Made by a program: the position numbers and the translations under genes. From Chondrosia reniformis (lineage: Eukaryota > Porifera > Demospongiae > Chondrillida > Chondrillidae), in NCBI GenBank assembly GCA_947172415.1, contig OX359197.1, forward strand, positions 496,001-560,000: 64,000 bases of DNA, written 5' to 3'. This document shows positions 13,275 to 26,285 of this stretch, piece by piece. Below the pieces are notes generated by a model, which had not been told where the DNA came from, searched no databases, and worked only from the letters and a program-made list of their open reading frames with translations. The stretch's first letter is position 1; every line of letters begins with the position of its first letter.

Positions 13275-14160
13275 TCACAGTAAAATGTTCTTTTCAATTG
13301 ATCCATCCATTACAATCCAACAGCTTTTCTGTACTTCTTTAGCATCATCTTGACAGATGATCCCAGGGCACACCACGTGGAGGTAGAAGTACTTCGTGCC
13401 CCAAATGGCCTCCGGTTTCTCAACTCTGTTTGACACTTCCACTACTTGCGTCGTAAGAGAAGCTGCTCGGGAACGGTCCGGCGTACCTGACCGACCTGTG
13501 ACCAGTTACTAGTCCTGCACTGCCTCACGCTACGGACAGAACAAGCCCGACCCTGGCGGACCACAAACTCCCACCAATGAGAATCATCATGTGCACACAA
13601 CGCAGCTTGGGAACACTGTACACAGACTTTAGCTCATTGGGATCGGCCAGGTTGCTTTAGAGTAGGGACCCATCGATGAACTATATAAGAAAAGAATTAG
13701 AGAATACCATGTAAAATTGCAATTGTAATACAAATTTTAAATGTCTTCAAAACCAACCTGATGCGGCAGCCTACAATAGCTTCCTGACCGACTACGTAGT
13801 GGCACTGGACCCACGCTCCTCCAGGTACGGGTCGTATAGCAAGAATCCGCAAGTGCCAATTTAACACACAAGCAGGATTAATAGTGAGATACATCTCCAG
13901 GCACTAACCCATGATGGAGAGACCACCCCACTATACGAACACCGATGACCCTTTGTCGCATGGTACCATGGTCGTGCTCCTACCACGGTTTTCGCATCGA
14001 TCCACACCAAAGTAGACCTCCAGAGTTGATAGCCCGGAGGCCAAAGACTGAAAATTTGCTCGACTATTTATTAGAAATTGTCGGCGGGAAACATCGTGAA
14101 CTTGGCGGAAAATCATGGAACTGCAATTGTTTTCGATATCTCTTTCAAGAACAATAGACA
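13275..14160 (-). other. GC-richer, coding-like block, unresolved
   Basis: Base composition is visibly GC-richer than its surroundings. On the minus strand one frame ends at 13275 and reads coding-like (IWGTKYFYLHVVCPGIICQ). A neighbouring frame upstream contains CAHDDSHWWEFVVRQGRAC. Stops and a frame change separate them, and no clean splice solution was found. Further short coding-like stretches lie at 13700-14160. It may be a decayed gene or transposon fragment. I do not recognise the protein. It sits directly upstream of the HPS6-like start codon. Confidence 0.35.
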
Positions 14161-16328
14161 ACAATAGACAACATGTAGTACATGACCCAGCCTATTCAGC
14201 AAATTGTTATTGTTAGTTCGCAAACATGCATGGCTATGCAGCAAAGCTACTCAAAAACATGTCCAGTGACCCCTATGAATAAAAGTGCTTAATTAAAAAA
14301 CAAACTATCAATCTCTTAATGAACATTTAATTGTTACAGCAGTAATCATTTTGTTTTAAACATATGCATAAGCTCATGAATTGACAATGACATATCAAGC
14401 GGCATGTTTCATGCACAATTAAGGCATTGAGAATCAAGGATATAGAAGTATTTCGAGTTTAAAAACTCCCACACTCCCTCAAAATCACAGGTATTAATGG
14501 ATCTTTATTATATGTACATTGACTATACGTAGCTAAATCATTATGCCACAATTTTGCACGTTCTCACATGCAGACTCGCGAGGCTATAATCTATTGTCAG
14601 TACTAAAATGTGCAACATTTTTGCACTGACACCCATGATGTGAATGATTGTTGCTCAATCCAAAATGGCCGTTGCTAAATGAGAAGCTTCTGCGTTGTAC
14701 CATGGTTGTACGTACATTCCTTAAGCTACACTGATTGGTAGGTCATCTTGTTTAGGGAATCAGACAAACTCTATAGCCGCTTTAAATGAAGTCAAGTTAT
14801 GAATATGTAACATATTAGCTAATTGGTATCTTTATACCTCTAGTAAGAATACTTCTTGTGAAATGTAAGTTTTGTACTTCGGGTACAAATTAAACAAACT
14901 AACATTTATTCACATGCTTGTGCAGCCTATACTTTATTTGCTGTAGCTATATTCATATGATCTATTTACAGAAAATTGTCATGGACATCAAATGTCAGTT
15001 ACCTAGCAACATGTCCAATTAGGAAAGATAATTTGGGGGAGTAGTAACAGTGCTGGTAAGGTGTAAGTGTGGCGATTTTAACTTGTCTAAGTATTCTTAA
15101 ACTTATATATACTGTTTGCTTCTGTATAGCCTACCTACACTTTTATATATAATAGAAAAGTCTCCATAACAACCTCCTAGCAACCATTCTATTAAAATTT
15201 AAAATAATTTCTCTTACTGGTAGAACAAATTTCACAATGTGCTTATTTTGTACATCTTGTTTAACTTACTATACCTTTATTTATTTTACATAAAAAGTCT
15301 CCATAACAACCGGGTACAGTTCCCTAGCAACCATTCAATTGGAAATAAAGTAATCAATTGTTCATGTGGCTCTCACTTGTAGAACAAACTTCACACATGT
15401 AAGTCAAGCAGTATCTTCACCTAGTCAGCTGATCCTAATTTAGATCAGGCAGTTTCTCCAAAGTCATTTTTAGTGGATGTACATAAAAACACTTTAATTT
15501 GTTGTACATAAAAGTGATGTAATGTGTGCATATACTTCATGTACATATCCTTTTACAGGACATATCTGTGACTGCTACATGTATAAAAATACTTTGTAGA
15601 TTTTATCATTGACCTTTTAATTTTTTGTCCAGCTGCTTCACTGTAACAGCACATGACAGTGGTTGATGCAATAACATATTTGGCAGGATATGTGTCTGAG
15701 CATGCACTAATTGAATAACAACTTCTTCTTGTTATAGTCTAGAAAAAGTTAAGATTTATAATCCCTTAAACTATAACAACAATACAGTGCTCACTTGCAT
15801 TATATTTGTGAATACATGCAGTTCTACTGACATTAATAACTGTATTATTCACTGTAGTCAATGCTCCAGAAATTACTAAGAAACCAAAAAGATCTAATTT
15901 ATAGACATAGTTTTTATATTACTCTATTTTGATCTTATAAAGGTCTATAGGACTAAATATATGGTCACATCATTAGCCAACACCAATTAAATTGATATAT
16001 GGATTGTACCTTAGAAATAAATTTTGAGTACAAACTATATACATGTTAGAGAAGGAGCATCTGTTGGTGGATGGACTTAGAGAGGAGTAATGTGGATATG
16101 AAGATGTACAGAAATAAGGATAATCTCACAGAGAAGGAATTGTTGAAGGCAGTCAAGGCAAGTAGGGCAGGTGATACAGGTAAGGTAGAGGAAGACTTAG
16201 AAAGCAGATGGACACGTTTTTCATTGTAGCATTAATAAAAATAACATAGATTTAACTACAAAAAACTAAAAAAATTCATTTAATGTTGTGGTCACATGTG
16301 TGTCATGTGACATGTTACTATTAGCAGA
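14161..16328. other. Intergenic, no supported gene
   Basis: It is AT-rich with many stops in all frames. Two related stretches of about 100 bp, at 15155-15260 and 15290-15400, share aaaagtctccataacaacc and ctagcaaccatt. A purine-rich stretch at 16040-16220 on the plus strand ends at a plausible donor (gtaagg) and encodes a short charged peptide, but I could not connect it to other exons. Confidence 0.6.
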
Positions 16329-17045
16329 CTACTGTTTCAGGGTTGCCCCTACAGTCTCAAAAATGTAGCATATGACATCCTCACTCTCCATGGCAATGTA
16401 AGGCAACAGGCTGACATGAGCATTCTCTCTATCTTTAATGCACTTGGTGAGTACATCAGCAGCCATTTTCCTCTCAGCTGGGAACTGCAAAGTGCAGAGC
16501 ACCTGACCTGATGCACAAGATAACAATCACTTTACATATATATACATGAAGAAGTGAATAATCACTGAAAGATATTAAGCTGTAGAATCCAGCTACATAG
16601 GTGCTTAATATTGGGTATATATATATGTACGTAGGTATAGCCCTGTACCCCATGGGTATATAATAAGTCACATGACCACTCCCAAAAGTCACATGACCAC
16701 TCCCAAAGTCACATGACTACTGAAGCACAATCTACAGTGCATTAACACTCACCAAACTCCTCACAGGTCAACTTGATCTGAAGACTAGCTGATTCAAGTA
16801 GTTCTATAAAATGAAGAAAGACAAATTCATACAACCGTGACATAGGTAGTTGATCTATACGTATACGTACGTGTAGCCACGATATAAAACACTGTACAGT
16901 AGTGGCGTGTATATACGCGTACGTACGTAGAATATGGTGTAGTTTTGTTGACAAATATGATTTTCTATAGCTAACCTCTCCTTTCTTGCATGCTGCCTGA
17001 ATTTCTCAGGCGATCCAGCAGACGTCCAAAGACAGGGTTTCCCAT
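16329..17045 (-). CDS. Small DUF4476-like helical protein, 99 residues
   Basis: Exons are 16976-17045, 16753-16803 and 16329-16507. Both introns are phase 1 with GT..AG ends, giving 99 residues and stop TAG. The protein is all-helical by appearance: a repeat of about 40 residues with EEFGQVLCTLQF and a second block with KDRENAHVSLLPYI. This spacing of hydrophobics, with D.EN after the helix, resembles the DUF4476 module found in PROSER1 and related small proteins. That assignment is by eye only. The ATG at 17045 was chosen as the first in frame, but a ctag acceptor lies just upstream, so a 5' non-coding exon or further coding exon is possible. The gene follows gene A on the same strand, about 370 bp downstream of its stop. 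Confidence 0.6.
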
Positions 17046-17412
17046 TTCATTAAAAGGAAAAGCTAGAAGAAAATGATAATAAATTTCTCCCTAAGACACC
17101 ATGCTAAGGAAAATGGCGTGTTTGGGAATTTCCCTTCTTTAAAATCAATTTATATCATGCACTATATTATATAGCTATAGCCCATCTTAGCTTAGGTGTA
17201 TATCAAAGCACTTTTAGCTATAGATAACTTCATTATATGAATTTAACATAATAAAGGTGCATGAATGCTTTTGCTGTGTCAGTGTACTTTGAAAAATATA
17301 CAAACAAAAAGTAGGCAAATGTAACAAACATGTAACAAAAAGAAGGCAAATGGATTGGTCAAAACAGTTACTTTTCAAGGCCTTTACTTGTAATAGCTTA
17401 AGAATCTCCACT

Positions 17413-19888
17413 TTACTTCTTATTATTTAGCTGCCTTAGGCTGCTATTGCTTGGTATTTCACCAAAACATTTACTACTCTTATCACCAGTACCAACAACC
17501 ATCACTGAGTCTTCAGTATTTTTGGGCTGGCCAATCAGAATGTTGTTCCTCTCTTGGTTAGGAACATCAATTATTACATTGTTCCCATTGAACCTTGCAC
17601 TCCCTCCACTTGCATTGTCCCTGTAGTAAGAACAGTACTATCTGTAAATGAGCAATAGAACTCAATAGAGTTATACAGGATCTGTATAAATAGCTATAAA
17701 CAGTACACAAATATACCCCTTGTTGCTATGGCTGCAGTAGGAGTTACTCCTAATGAATAAATCATATAACAGTATAGCTACTGTTTAGTGGGAAAATTTC
17801 GCATGCAAAATCAAAACTTTCGTGATTTGAAGTAATTCGCGACTCCTTCACCTGCATATTGCTTACCTCATGGAGCAAAAATTTCATAAATTGGTCTTTA
17901 CAAGTGGTTAATTGTAATTGTGTTGCCTGGCAACCACAAAGTACACTTATTAACATTCCAAGGGTGCCTGCATATTCTTGCCATACATTGTGTACATAGC
18001 CAATTAGGACACAACTCAAGAGCAATTATTGCACAATATCTGATTTCATCAGGTGAGACCTACCTGTAAAGGTTCTTGTACACACCATACACAACTGGTA
18101 TGATCAGGAATACCACAATGAGAAATACAACCAGCCCTCCAAAACTACCTCCAACAATAGCTCCAACATTACTTTCACCGACCTGGGCTTCTAAACCTTC
18201 ACCACTTGGGTCCTCACTTGGTCCTCCTTTTTCTGTCAAAGATCTGAGAATACGGGCTGCAGAAATCCCTTCTTCAAAATGGCTTCTCCGGGGAGGGTCT
18301 ATGTTGAAGAAGCCGATTCCATCTGGTTCCTTCAGTGCTATCTGAAAGGTACCATCTCCCTGATGCACAAATCCTGAACACCCAGATCCACACACTTTAC
18401 TGGACTCAGGAACTTTAACCCTTTCCACATCTTCACCTAGCAGAGCTCGATTGATGTCTAAAGTGTATACACTCCCTTGTTCCTCCGCATATACCAGTGT
18501 ATCTGTGGTGTTTCTGGTGACTATGAAGGCATCCTTAAACGATAGTGAGGCAGTGGGCGTGATGGGCTGTATAAAGTGCAGTCCATTGAACTGCTGAACC
18601 ACAATCTTTTCCCTACTGATACTGCCAATGAGTGAAAAATCTTCAGAAAAAAACAGTTTACCCAGGTGACGCTCTTGGTTGAAGATTTTGGACTCAAATT
18701 TTGCCGTCTTCAGGTTGTAAGGCAGTGTGGTGACCACTTCATCAGATTCCCTCAAAAGACCACACTCCACTAGCAGCTTCTCCACAGATTCAAGCACTGT
18801 AAGTCTGAGCACCCGCTCACACCCATCCAGACGTTCAGAGGGCGTGGCCACCTCATCTTTGAGATCAAAGAAGACTAGATGGGTGGGCGTGGCATAGATT
18901 GCGTAATAGCCATTGTAGTTCATCAGTGCAGCAACACCAGGTACAACTGTTCCTTCTGGTTCAATCAAGTAAGGGTTAGTGGCCTCCCAGCTGTCTGCTT
19001 TATTATCTCTTATCAGTTTGTGAACCACAACTGTTTCATTTCCACCAATAGGACTGCACATTATCCATACCACCCGACCATCACCAAAGTGCCGCAAGAG
19101 AAGAGGATCATCGCAAGTGCTAAGAGGAAAATTTTCTTGGTATTTGAAGGACATTGTGCTTGATTCAAAGTAGAGCAGCACAATCAAGCCATTTGTTGGT
19201 AGAAAGACAGTGGAATTGTGCCATAGAGAGTTGTAAGTAGGATCCTTCAGTGACATTGGTTGCCGTAGCAACACATCTTTGTCTGTTGGTAGACTGTGAC
19301 GGGTAAATTTACCTCCATCTACAGAGGTCAGTAGAGTGACGCTGACAGAGGGAGATATCAGTAGATAGTTCTCCTTTGTGGGGTGCACAGCCAATATAGA
19401 CACTATAAGAGAGGAAGAGAGACAGTCATTGACACACACTGCAACAATCAGACAGGCATCTCAAATAATTGTCAAAATGTGATAAATTATGATTATACAT
19501 ATAATTCTAAGTAGTCTTAGGAGTTGAGAGATTACTGGACTTTAGTATTTAATGAACAGGTTTCTCATACAGGTGTATCACTTTTATAGTGGAATATGTA
19601 CGTTCTATACTTTAGAGTGACCACAGGAGCTTCAATATAGTCAAATTATTATACGTTTAAAATTCAATATTATACATTATTATTATTATTATTTATACTG
19701 GGGTACCCCTTAGCCATGGGTTAATTTACAGTGGGCCCAGGTACATCAGGAGACGCAGATATCTTTCGAATCTCCTTCAACTACAAGAATCCAAGTCACA
19801 ATCTGTTTATATTCACAATCAATAATACTGTACACAGATGAAACATCTTACCTGAGAAGATAAAGGCGGTAAAGATACACCTATTCAT
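17413..19888 (-). CDS. Gene A: type I membrane protein of a four-member tandem family, 527 residues
   Basis: Exons are 19852-19888 (ATG at 19888), 18064-19402 and 17413-17620; intron phases are 1 then 2. Exon 1 and the start of exon 2 encode a signal peptide (MNRCIFTAFIFSVSILA). Residues from about 20 to 420 form an extracellular domain rich in short hydrophobic strands and N-glycosylation sites, which looks like a beta-propeller. A membrane helix follows at about 425-452 (GGLVVFLIVVFLIIPVVYG). The last exon gives a 70-residue polar tail. Family landmarks seen here are GKLFFSEDFSLIG, LLVECG and the motif VCGSGCSGFVHQGDGTFQI near the end of the ectodomain. I do not recognise the family. It starts 104 bp from gene B, head to head. 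Confidence 0.85.
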
Positions 19889-19992
19889 GTCCTTGGCCCT
19901 AGAAATCACAAATAGGAGGTTAGTGACGTAATGGTTATTTCCCAGGGAAACTACCTGTTAAACCGAAACATTCAGGGTCGATATGGGAGAAG
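19889..19992. promoter_or_regulatory. Shared divergent promoter region of genes A and B
   Basis: Only 104 bp separate the start codons of A (minus) and B (plus), so both 5' UTRs and core promoters must lie here or overlap the first introns. No clear TATA box was seen. This is inferred from layout. Confidence 0.45.
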
Positions 19993-22913
19993 ATGAGGAA
20001 GAATTATAAAGTCTATCGTCTGCTCCAATTCTGGTCCCTGTTGTTATATGGTGAGAACATATCCTTTGTAGCTATACACTCGTAACTCAGATCATTTGAT
20101 AATCTGTAATCGACTACAACTATTTACTTCTACAGCTAGTACAGTACTGTACAGCTAGTTCTAGTACTTTATATGCGAATGCCTTGACATTGCGTTTAGT
20201 CTAATATTACATATTCAGTTAGTCAATTAGTAAGAGAATGAGATTTGAGATAGTTTAATCATAGATCAAGGTTTTCAAGGATGTGGCAGCGTTCTTAGAA
20301 ACTTAGTTGTATTTGTATATAGTAACGCCCTGTATGACATCATCTGTTATTGTGGGCCGAATTGCAACCTTTTGCTACATTGCATCATAATTGTGATGCA
20401 ATGTATAGTGATGCAATGTATATAGTGAATTGAATTTAATCCTTATTCAAAGCTCTCACTAGATTTAGCTCCCTATTGAACTTTTCTTTAAAATAGTTGT
20501 AACATGTAAGAAAATGGTATTTATAGGTATCAGTAATATGGATATCACATGATCACATGACTTTAGTTATCCTTTTAATGTATGTAGCATCAGCTGGCCC
20601 AAATGGTGTTCTAGTGAGTGTGGCCTCCGACTACTCCATCACCCTCACCAACATCAGAGATGGGATGGTAGCCACCTACTCTCCGCCCACTAACCACTCT
20701 ACTACTTCCATGAGACCATTCCATCGTCATGGCAACCAAGGATACAACCAGTATATCCTGGATGACGCCATGTTTGTGTTAGACTCTGAAATAATGACCA
20801 TCGTAGAGAACATTCTGACTCCTCGTGTTGCCAAAGTCCTGTCTATTTCACTGCCAAACTGTGATCCCTTGACCATGACCTCCGCTTGTATAAATGGACT
20901 TTCACTGTATGTGTACTGTAGACCTAATGCATGGAACGGCTACCAGATCTCAGTGTATCATGTTGCCAACACTTCAGTTGGATGGAGAACTGAAAAGGTT
21001 TGGAATTATGGGGAATACGGGTCAGGGTCTGTGGCCATGTTTATGGAAACTGACAAATTATATCTAATAACAGGGTTAGCCTCTTCAGCTGGGTTAATAT
21101 TCTGTGACATCAATGAGCAATTAGTATATCCCATAGATGACCCCAGTGGCAGATATGTGCATAGAATGCGCTCTTTTGAAAAAGGTGTGCTATTTTTAGA
21201 GTGTACTGCTTCGGAAAATGAAACTCAAGTGCTGGTCACCCAGGTCTATAGCATGGCCCAGAGCAGATTCAGTCCCTTCTCTTTGCAGCAGTCATTCCTC
21301 ATCGGAGGCCTCATCTTCTCCAAAGACCAGTTGATTGTGGGCATAGTCAGTGAGAAGACGGTCACAGTCTACAACGTGTCTGATACCAGCTCTGGGTCTC
21401 CAACTGGCTATGTGACCTTTGAGGAGGAAGTGGTCGACGCCCACCTCGTTGGCAAAGGGACATACCCTCTGCTGGTAGCCAGTACTAAGAATGGTGTATA
21501 CTTGGCAGACACTGAACAGGCATTTGAAGGGAAATCCCAAACTCCTCTTCTCCTGGAAGGAACAGAAGATATTTGTGTCACCAGTGACTGCCCCATCCTT
21601 CAGATCGTGGATGATGACTTTGTCATGATTCCATTATCCAAGGGAGTTGGTATCTTTTCCCTTTCCTCCAACAGGGCTGGAACATCTACTGTTTTGCAGG
21701 GTAGTACTCCTGTGAGAATGGCCTTTTTTATGCATGCCGATCGAGATCTTCCTCATAAGGCTCTCCAGGTTCCCGTCGCACTAGTTGGATCAGCTTCAGC
21801 AGGAGTATTTGCCTGTTGTTACCTGGTCCTGGTCTTAGCTCTAGCTGTGGCATACATTGTGAAGAAGAGGAGGAATAGGAGGTAATTAAATACATCTTGG
21901 GTAGCCTCCATACTCTACCTCACCCAATGTATGATCATATACAACCACGTATGTGCCAGTGTATGGTAGATGTACAACATACTGTTTACAGTTATACAGT
22001 ATATGTACCATATACAAGTCATTATGTATGAGAGAACTACTAAAATGGCTGACTACCTGCATATACCTGTTGTGTATGCATGTCACTTTTCACACCAATC
22101 TGATTTGCAATTTTAGATGATCATATATGTATATAGTTTCTCTGCACAATTTAGCCTCCTTTCAGTTGATCCTTTGTTCATGTGTTGTTTCTATGTGATT
22201 GAGTTGGCCTATTATCAACCTACAGTACTCACTGGTCCACTGTTCAGTATACACACATTCTTCTATTTTTCCAATTGTGTAACTATTAGCTATCTTACCC
22301 CATCTTTCTTCCTTGATTGGATCACTCCTGTTTAAAAGGAGGCTTCATTATAATTAGACATGTACATATAGCAGAGGGCGTAAGATTAAAGCACTACTTA
22401 GCAGTAGATCAGTTACAGAGGACCTACATGTAGTACTAGTACAATTCTCTCCCTTTAAGGTTTCTTTGAAATTGCACAACACTTGTGGTTTTATTATCAT
22501 TCATCTTGTTCAATTATGTATATAGTGCCTTGAAATGATGTGTCTTCTACTCTGTGTTATTTAGACAAGAACTAACTCCTCCTGGTATTGAGGAGATTAC
22601 AAGAGATGGACCATCCACTCTCACTGTGTCCACAGCCACTGGAAGAAGACAGGCTGTGAGCATCTCTCACAGAGCAGGTACTCTGCATCCTCCTCAGAGT
22701 AGTCCCAGTGCTGTTGTGAATGAGGATGAGCTGCCGTTGAATCCCGCTGGGTCTGATAGTGAATCTGATGGTGATTCGGATGGTAACATTGATGAAGTGC
22801 CCAACAGATCTCCTGCTGTTTTTGAGGAAGTGGGTGGAGGAAGTGAGGAATTGGTAACTAGACAAGACTCAGTGGAGAGCAGAACCTCAGCAGATGGAAC
22901 AGAACAGCACTGA
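19993..22913 (+). CDS. Gene B: type I membrane protein of the same family, 564 residues
   Basis: Exons are 19993-20050, 20594-21881 and 22565-22913, with phases 1 and 2 as in A. Exon 1 gives a signal peptide (MRKNYKVYRLLQFWSLLLYA across the junction). An alternative start inside exon 2's frame at 20557 (MTLVILLMYVASA) would also make a signal peptide without exon 1. The shared intron phases favour the three-exon model. The ectodomain carries GGLIFSKDQLIVGIVSE, LFLECTASENETQ and the C-terminal motif ICVTSDCPILQIVDDDFVM. A membrane helix follows at about 418-442, then KKRRNRR as stop-transfer. The 116-residue tail has an acidic run (SDSESDGDSDGNIDE) and ends EQH. The function is unknown. The gene converges on gene C. 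Confidence 0.85.
20448..20530 (+). repeat. R1 repeat fragment in gene B intron 1
   Basis: It contains aaagctctcactagatttag and the aacatgtaagaaaatggta end of R1. Confidence 0.65.
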
Positions 22914-23295
22914 ACAATGTAACTGCACACATTTCATGACACCTCCTTATGCATCAGAAAATAACTAATTACTTTCCTTTATGAAGCTGTTGAAATTTAT
23001 TAAAATGGAGTTACATGTACGTACATATGTATATATTGCATCATCATACGTAGGTAGGATGGAGTACATATTGTTTCTTTTATATAGCCTCCATATTTAT
23101 TAATTCTCATCCAATTAACCACAATTAATTAAAAGAAATTTTTAATCCTAAATAAAAACTTGCACCAATTTAAACAGACCAAGACTAATGAAATATTTGA
23201 AATGAATAGAAATATAGGTATATAGCAGTTAGTATACAGTACATGTACACAATATGTATACAACAACACATATACACTATCTTATGGTACAAATA
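22914..23295. other. 3' intergenic between convergent genes B and C
   Basis: AT-rich sequence of 382 bp between the two stop codons. It holds only 3' UTRs, with aataaa at about 23151. No other feature is seen. Confidence 0.6.
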
Positions 23296-25294
23296 TCAGT
23301 CGCCACCTTGAGTAGGTGGTCTTTCCTCAGTAACCGGTCTTTCCTCAGTAATCATGGAGTGCCTGTCCACTACTAACTTCGATTTCTTCACTACTGATTC
23401 AGTCTCAGGCTGAAGAGGATCTGTTAGGATCTCGTTACGAGGATCAACAGTTTCTGGGACACTCTGATGAGTGGATTCACTGAGCTGGAGACGGGGCTCA
23501 CTTTCTTCTTTAGAGGGTGCCTTAGGAGCTTCTGTCATTTGTACTTCTTTGTTAAAAAGAGGATTTGGAAGTTGAGGAATAACTGGATCAGCCTTATCAT
23601 CAGCACCTCCATCCTCCACAGGAATCATATTATTTTGTCTACAATTATATAAGTATTTAGTGAAAATATCGTTAAAAACACTTCAAAATATTTTAAAGCC
23701 ATACTTTGCCTTTCTTTGCCTCCAAGTCTTCCAGACAACTGCTGATACAATAATTGCAACTAGTGCTACTATAAGGACAAAAGAAATTATAACACCAACA
23801 ATAATTGGGGTATTGTCAGTCTCAGGAAATGGAGATGAGGGGTTGGTTGGATTGGTTCTATTATTGACGACCTCCAACCTTGAAGCTGCAAAGGGGATTT
23901 CCCACATCACTGGATCACTTCCTTCTTCTAGTGAGTACTGAATGATGGTCGTGTTTGAATTCCTACCAACTGCCACAATATATCCATCTGATTGGTACAC
24001 TATACCAGCACTTCCAGGATCTGTACATGCTGACACTGTTTCACTTCCAGTAGCTAGGTTTGGTTGGAAGGCCACATCATCAAGAGTCATATTTATCCAG
24101 TAGATCATTTCTCCAACAAGGGCATATACAAACACAGGTGTCCCATCGTATGTTCCATAATCATAAGAGTGGATAGTAGACGGGAAGCAGTAGGATTCAT
24201 TTTTAGTCGGAGAACTCACAGAGATGGCCGTGAGTTTAGAAAAGCCTTTACAACTTGTATCATTATGACTTAGGGCAATTAAAAGATTAGCATTTTCAAG
24301 AAATAACAGTTTACCAAGCTCATAATTCGTTTTATATTTTGATGGATTACTGTCAATATCATTAAAATCATTCTTTGCAACCACTGTAACTGTAGATGAG
24401 TTTGAATCACTTGTGCACTCGGCAAACAGTTTACGACCAAAAATTGAGAGTTTCGCTACGTAGCTACAGTTCAAGGATATTAGGAAGGGTGGTAGTTCCG
24501 GTGAGGTGGTCACAGAGGCATTACCCTCCACTGCAAACACAGAGTGATACTGATTGTTAAAATAAAGTATAGCAGGAGCAGTAGGGTTAATTGGTTGACT
24601 TTCTTCATTGTAAGAGAGAGGCTCGTATAAGTGGATATTCCCAATTTTATTCGTAAGTAGATCAATTTCGACTTTATAAATGCCCAGACTAGTGGTAGGT
24701 CCATCAATGGCGCAAGCGACAAAGCCTTCTAAAGTGTTTTTACCAGAGAGTCCTGAAGTAAGATACACTGTGCTTGGTGTACAGTTAAACCGGGAATAAT
24801 CCAGTTGTAACCAATCGGCAGACCCGCTAGCTAAATTGAAGAGCAAAACTTTGTCCTTCTGGACGATAATGTAAAATCCTTCCATTTGATATCCATTTTT
24901 AACATTTGGCTCAAAAGGGCAATACGGTTCTATGGGAGGAATAGAGTCTAGGCCTTCTTTGTGAATGGAATACGAATCACCACTAGAAGTATCAATTTCC
25001 GTAGCTTTGAAATTTTCAGATACGACTAAAATGCTTTCGTTTGCAAATGCGCTAATACCTAACGGGAAAGGGAAAATGAAACCGTAGGTACTGGAATACT
25101 AAACTATAAAACAAATAATCAGATAATATGTAGCATTTGAAATAAACTTACGAATAAAAGGACCCTAATATCCACGTTATAAGACAAATGCTCACCGCGA
25201 ATGCATGCACATATATAAGTTTAGTTAATATATACTCACCTATGCTTGAAAATGCTAATATTGCTAGCGCACACCATCTACATACCGTCATCAT
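23296..25294 (-). CDS. Gene C: type I membrane protein of the same family, 583 residues
   Basis: Exons are 25240-25294 (ATG ATG at 25294), 23705-25058 and 23296-23638, with phases 1 and 2. The signal peptide is MMTVCRWCALAILAFSSIG. Ectodomain landmarks are YCPFEPNVKNGYQ, LFAECTSDSN, GKLLFLENANLLIALSH, HSYDYGTYDGTPVFVYALV and the closing motif ACTDPGSAGIVYQSDGYIV. At least seven N-glycosylation sites are visible. A membrane helix follows at about 437-461, then WKTWRQRKAK. The 114-residue tail is proline- and glutamate-rich with a repeated EERP near its end. It is closest to gene D by shared motifs. No known domain was recognised. Confidence 0.85.
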
Positions 25295-25906
25295 CAGCGC
25301 TTCAGATAGAAGAAGATTGGCGGGTTGTTATCATCTCAAAATATACCGGCCTAGTCTATAGTCCATGCCAAGCTAGCCCCTTTTAATACTTTCAAACACC
25401 TCTTAGATCATAAACAATTGGGAAATATCCCTTGCTACTATAAATTCATAGTTGTACTAAATATAGTAACAAGGTACCTGTAATCAAAATTATATTTATA
25501 TAACTGAACTCTCCTTTCACCTTGACATAATGTGGTAGGGAGTGGTGTGGGTGTGTGAGAGGGGGATTTAGTGTGACTTTTAATGACATATTTAACCATA
25601 ATTGTACTTGTTACATAAAAAAATCTAATACATCATTTTCCTACATGCTATGCCTACTCTGTAATAAAGCTATAGGGAACTAAACCTGGGTGGAACATGT
25701 ACAGTTACTAGCAATGTCCAGTATGAGAAAATTAATTCTTCTCATTTGTGTGGCAATACACATATTGATCCATATATCCTGTTTAGAAACACATATTCCA
25801 AAAAGTTCCTGTTACATCATCCTGTTAATAGTATTCATTGAGGCAGTCCCAGACAGGCTAAATAAACAAAGGTCATGTAGCTGCAGGATCGATGGAATTT
25901 CACTCA
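25295..25906. other. Intergenic between C and D, first part
   Basis: No supported gene. A fragment of the R1 repeat (minus orientation) lies at 25620-25690. Confidence 0.6.
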
Positions 25907-26285
25907 TAGACCTTCTGAATGACTCTTTTAAGTTATACCTCAAATAATAATATTATTGGAGGTATAACTTAATAGAGTCATTCATTTCACTCATAGACCT
26001 TCTGAATGACTCTTTTAAGTTATACCTCAAATAATAATATTATTGGAGGTATAACTTAATAGAGTCATTCATTTCAGAGTCATTAATAGAGTCATTCATT
26101 TCAGAGTCATTAATGAATTACGTACGTATATCATTTATATAATATATAAATGATATACGTAATTCATTAATGTATAAATGATATACGTAATTCATTAATG
26201 TATAAATGATATACGTAATTCATTAATGACTCTGAAGCAATTAATGAATTACGTATAATACGTAATTCATTACTTGCTTCATACT
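25907..26285. repeat. Nested palindromes: duplicated hairpin followed by a second palindrome cluster
   Basis: A hairpin with arm gaatgactcttttaagttat then acctc, loop aataataatatta, and the matching right arm occurs twice in direct tandem (about 25913-25983 and 25994-26070). It is followed by a palindrome centred near 26140 built from attaatgaattacgt and atatcatttat, with three more tandem copies of its right arm, and a short perfect palindrome at about 26245-26275. It is likely nested MITEs. Confidence 0.85.

Noticed and set aside
20557-21885. Gene B as a single exon starting at 20557
   Set aside because: It would give a signal peptide, but an upstream exon (19993-20050) with strong donor and phase 1 matches the structure of A, C and D better. 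Kept as an alternative.
22572-22930. Antisense frames opposite the gene B tail exon
   Set aside because: They are shadows of the plus-strand coding exon, which is fixed by intron phase and paralogue structure.
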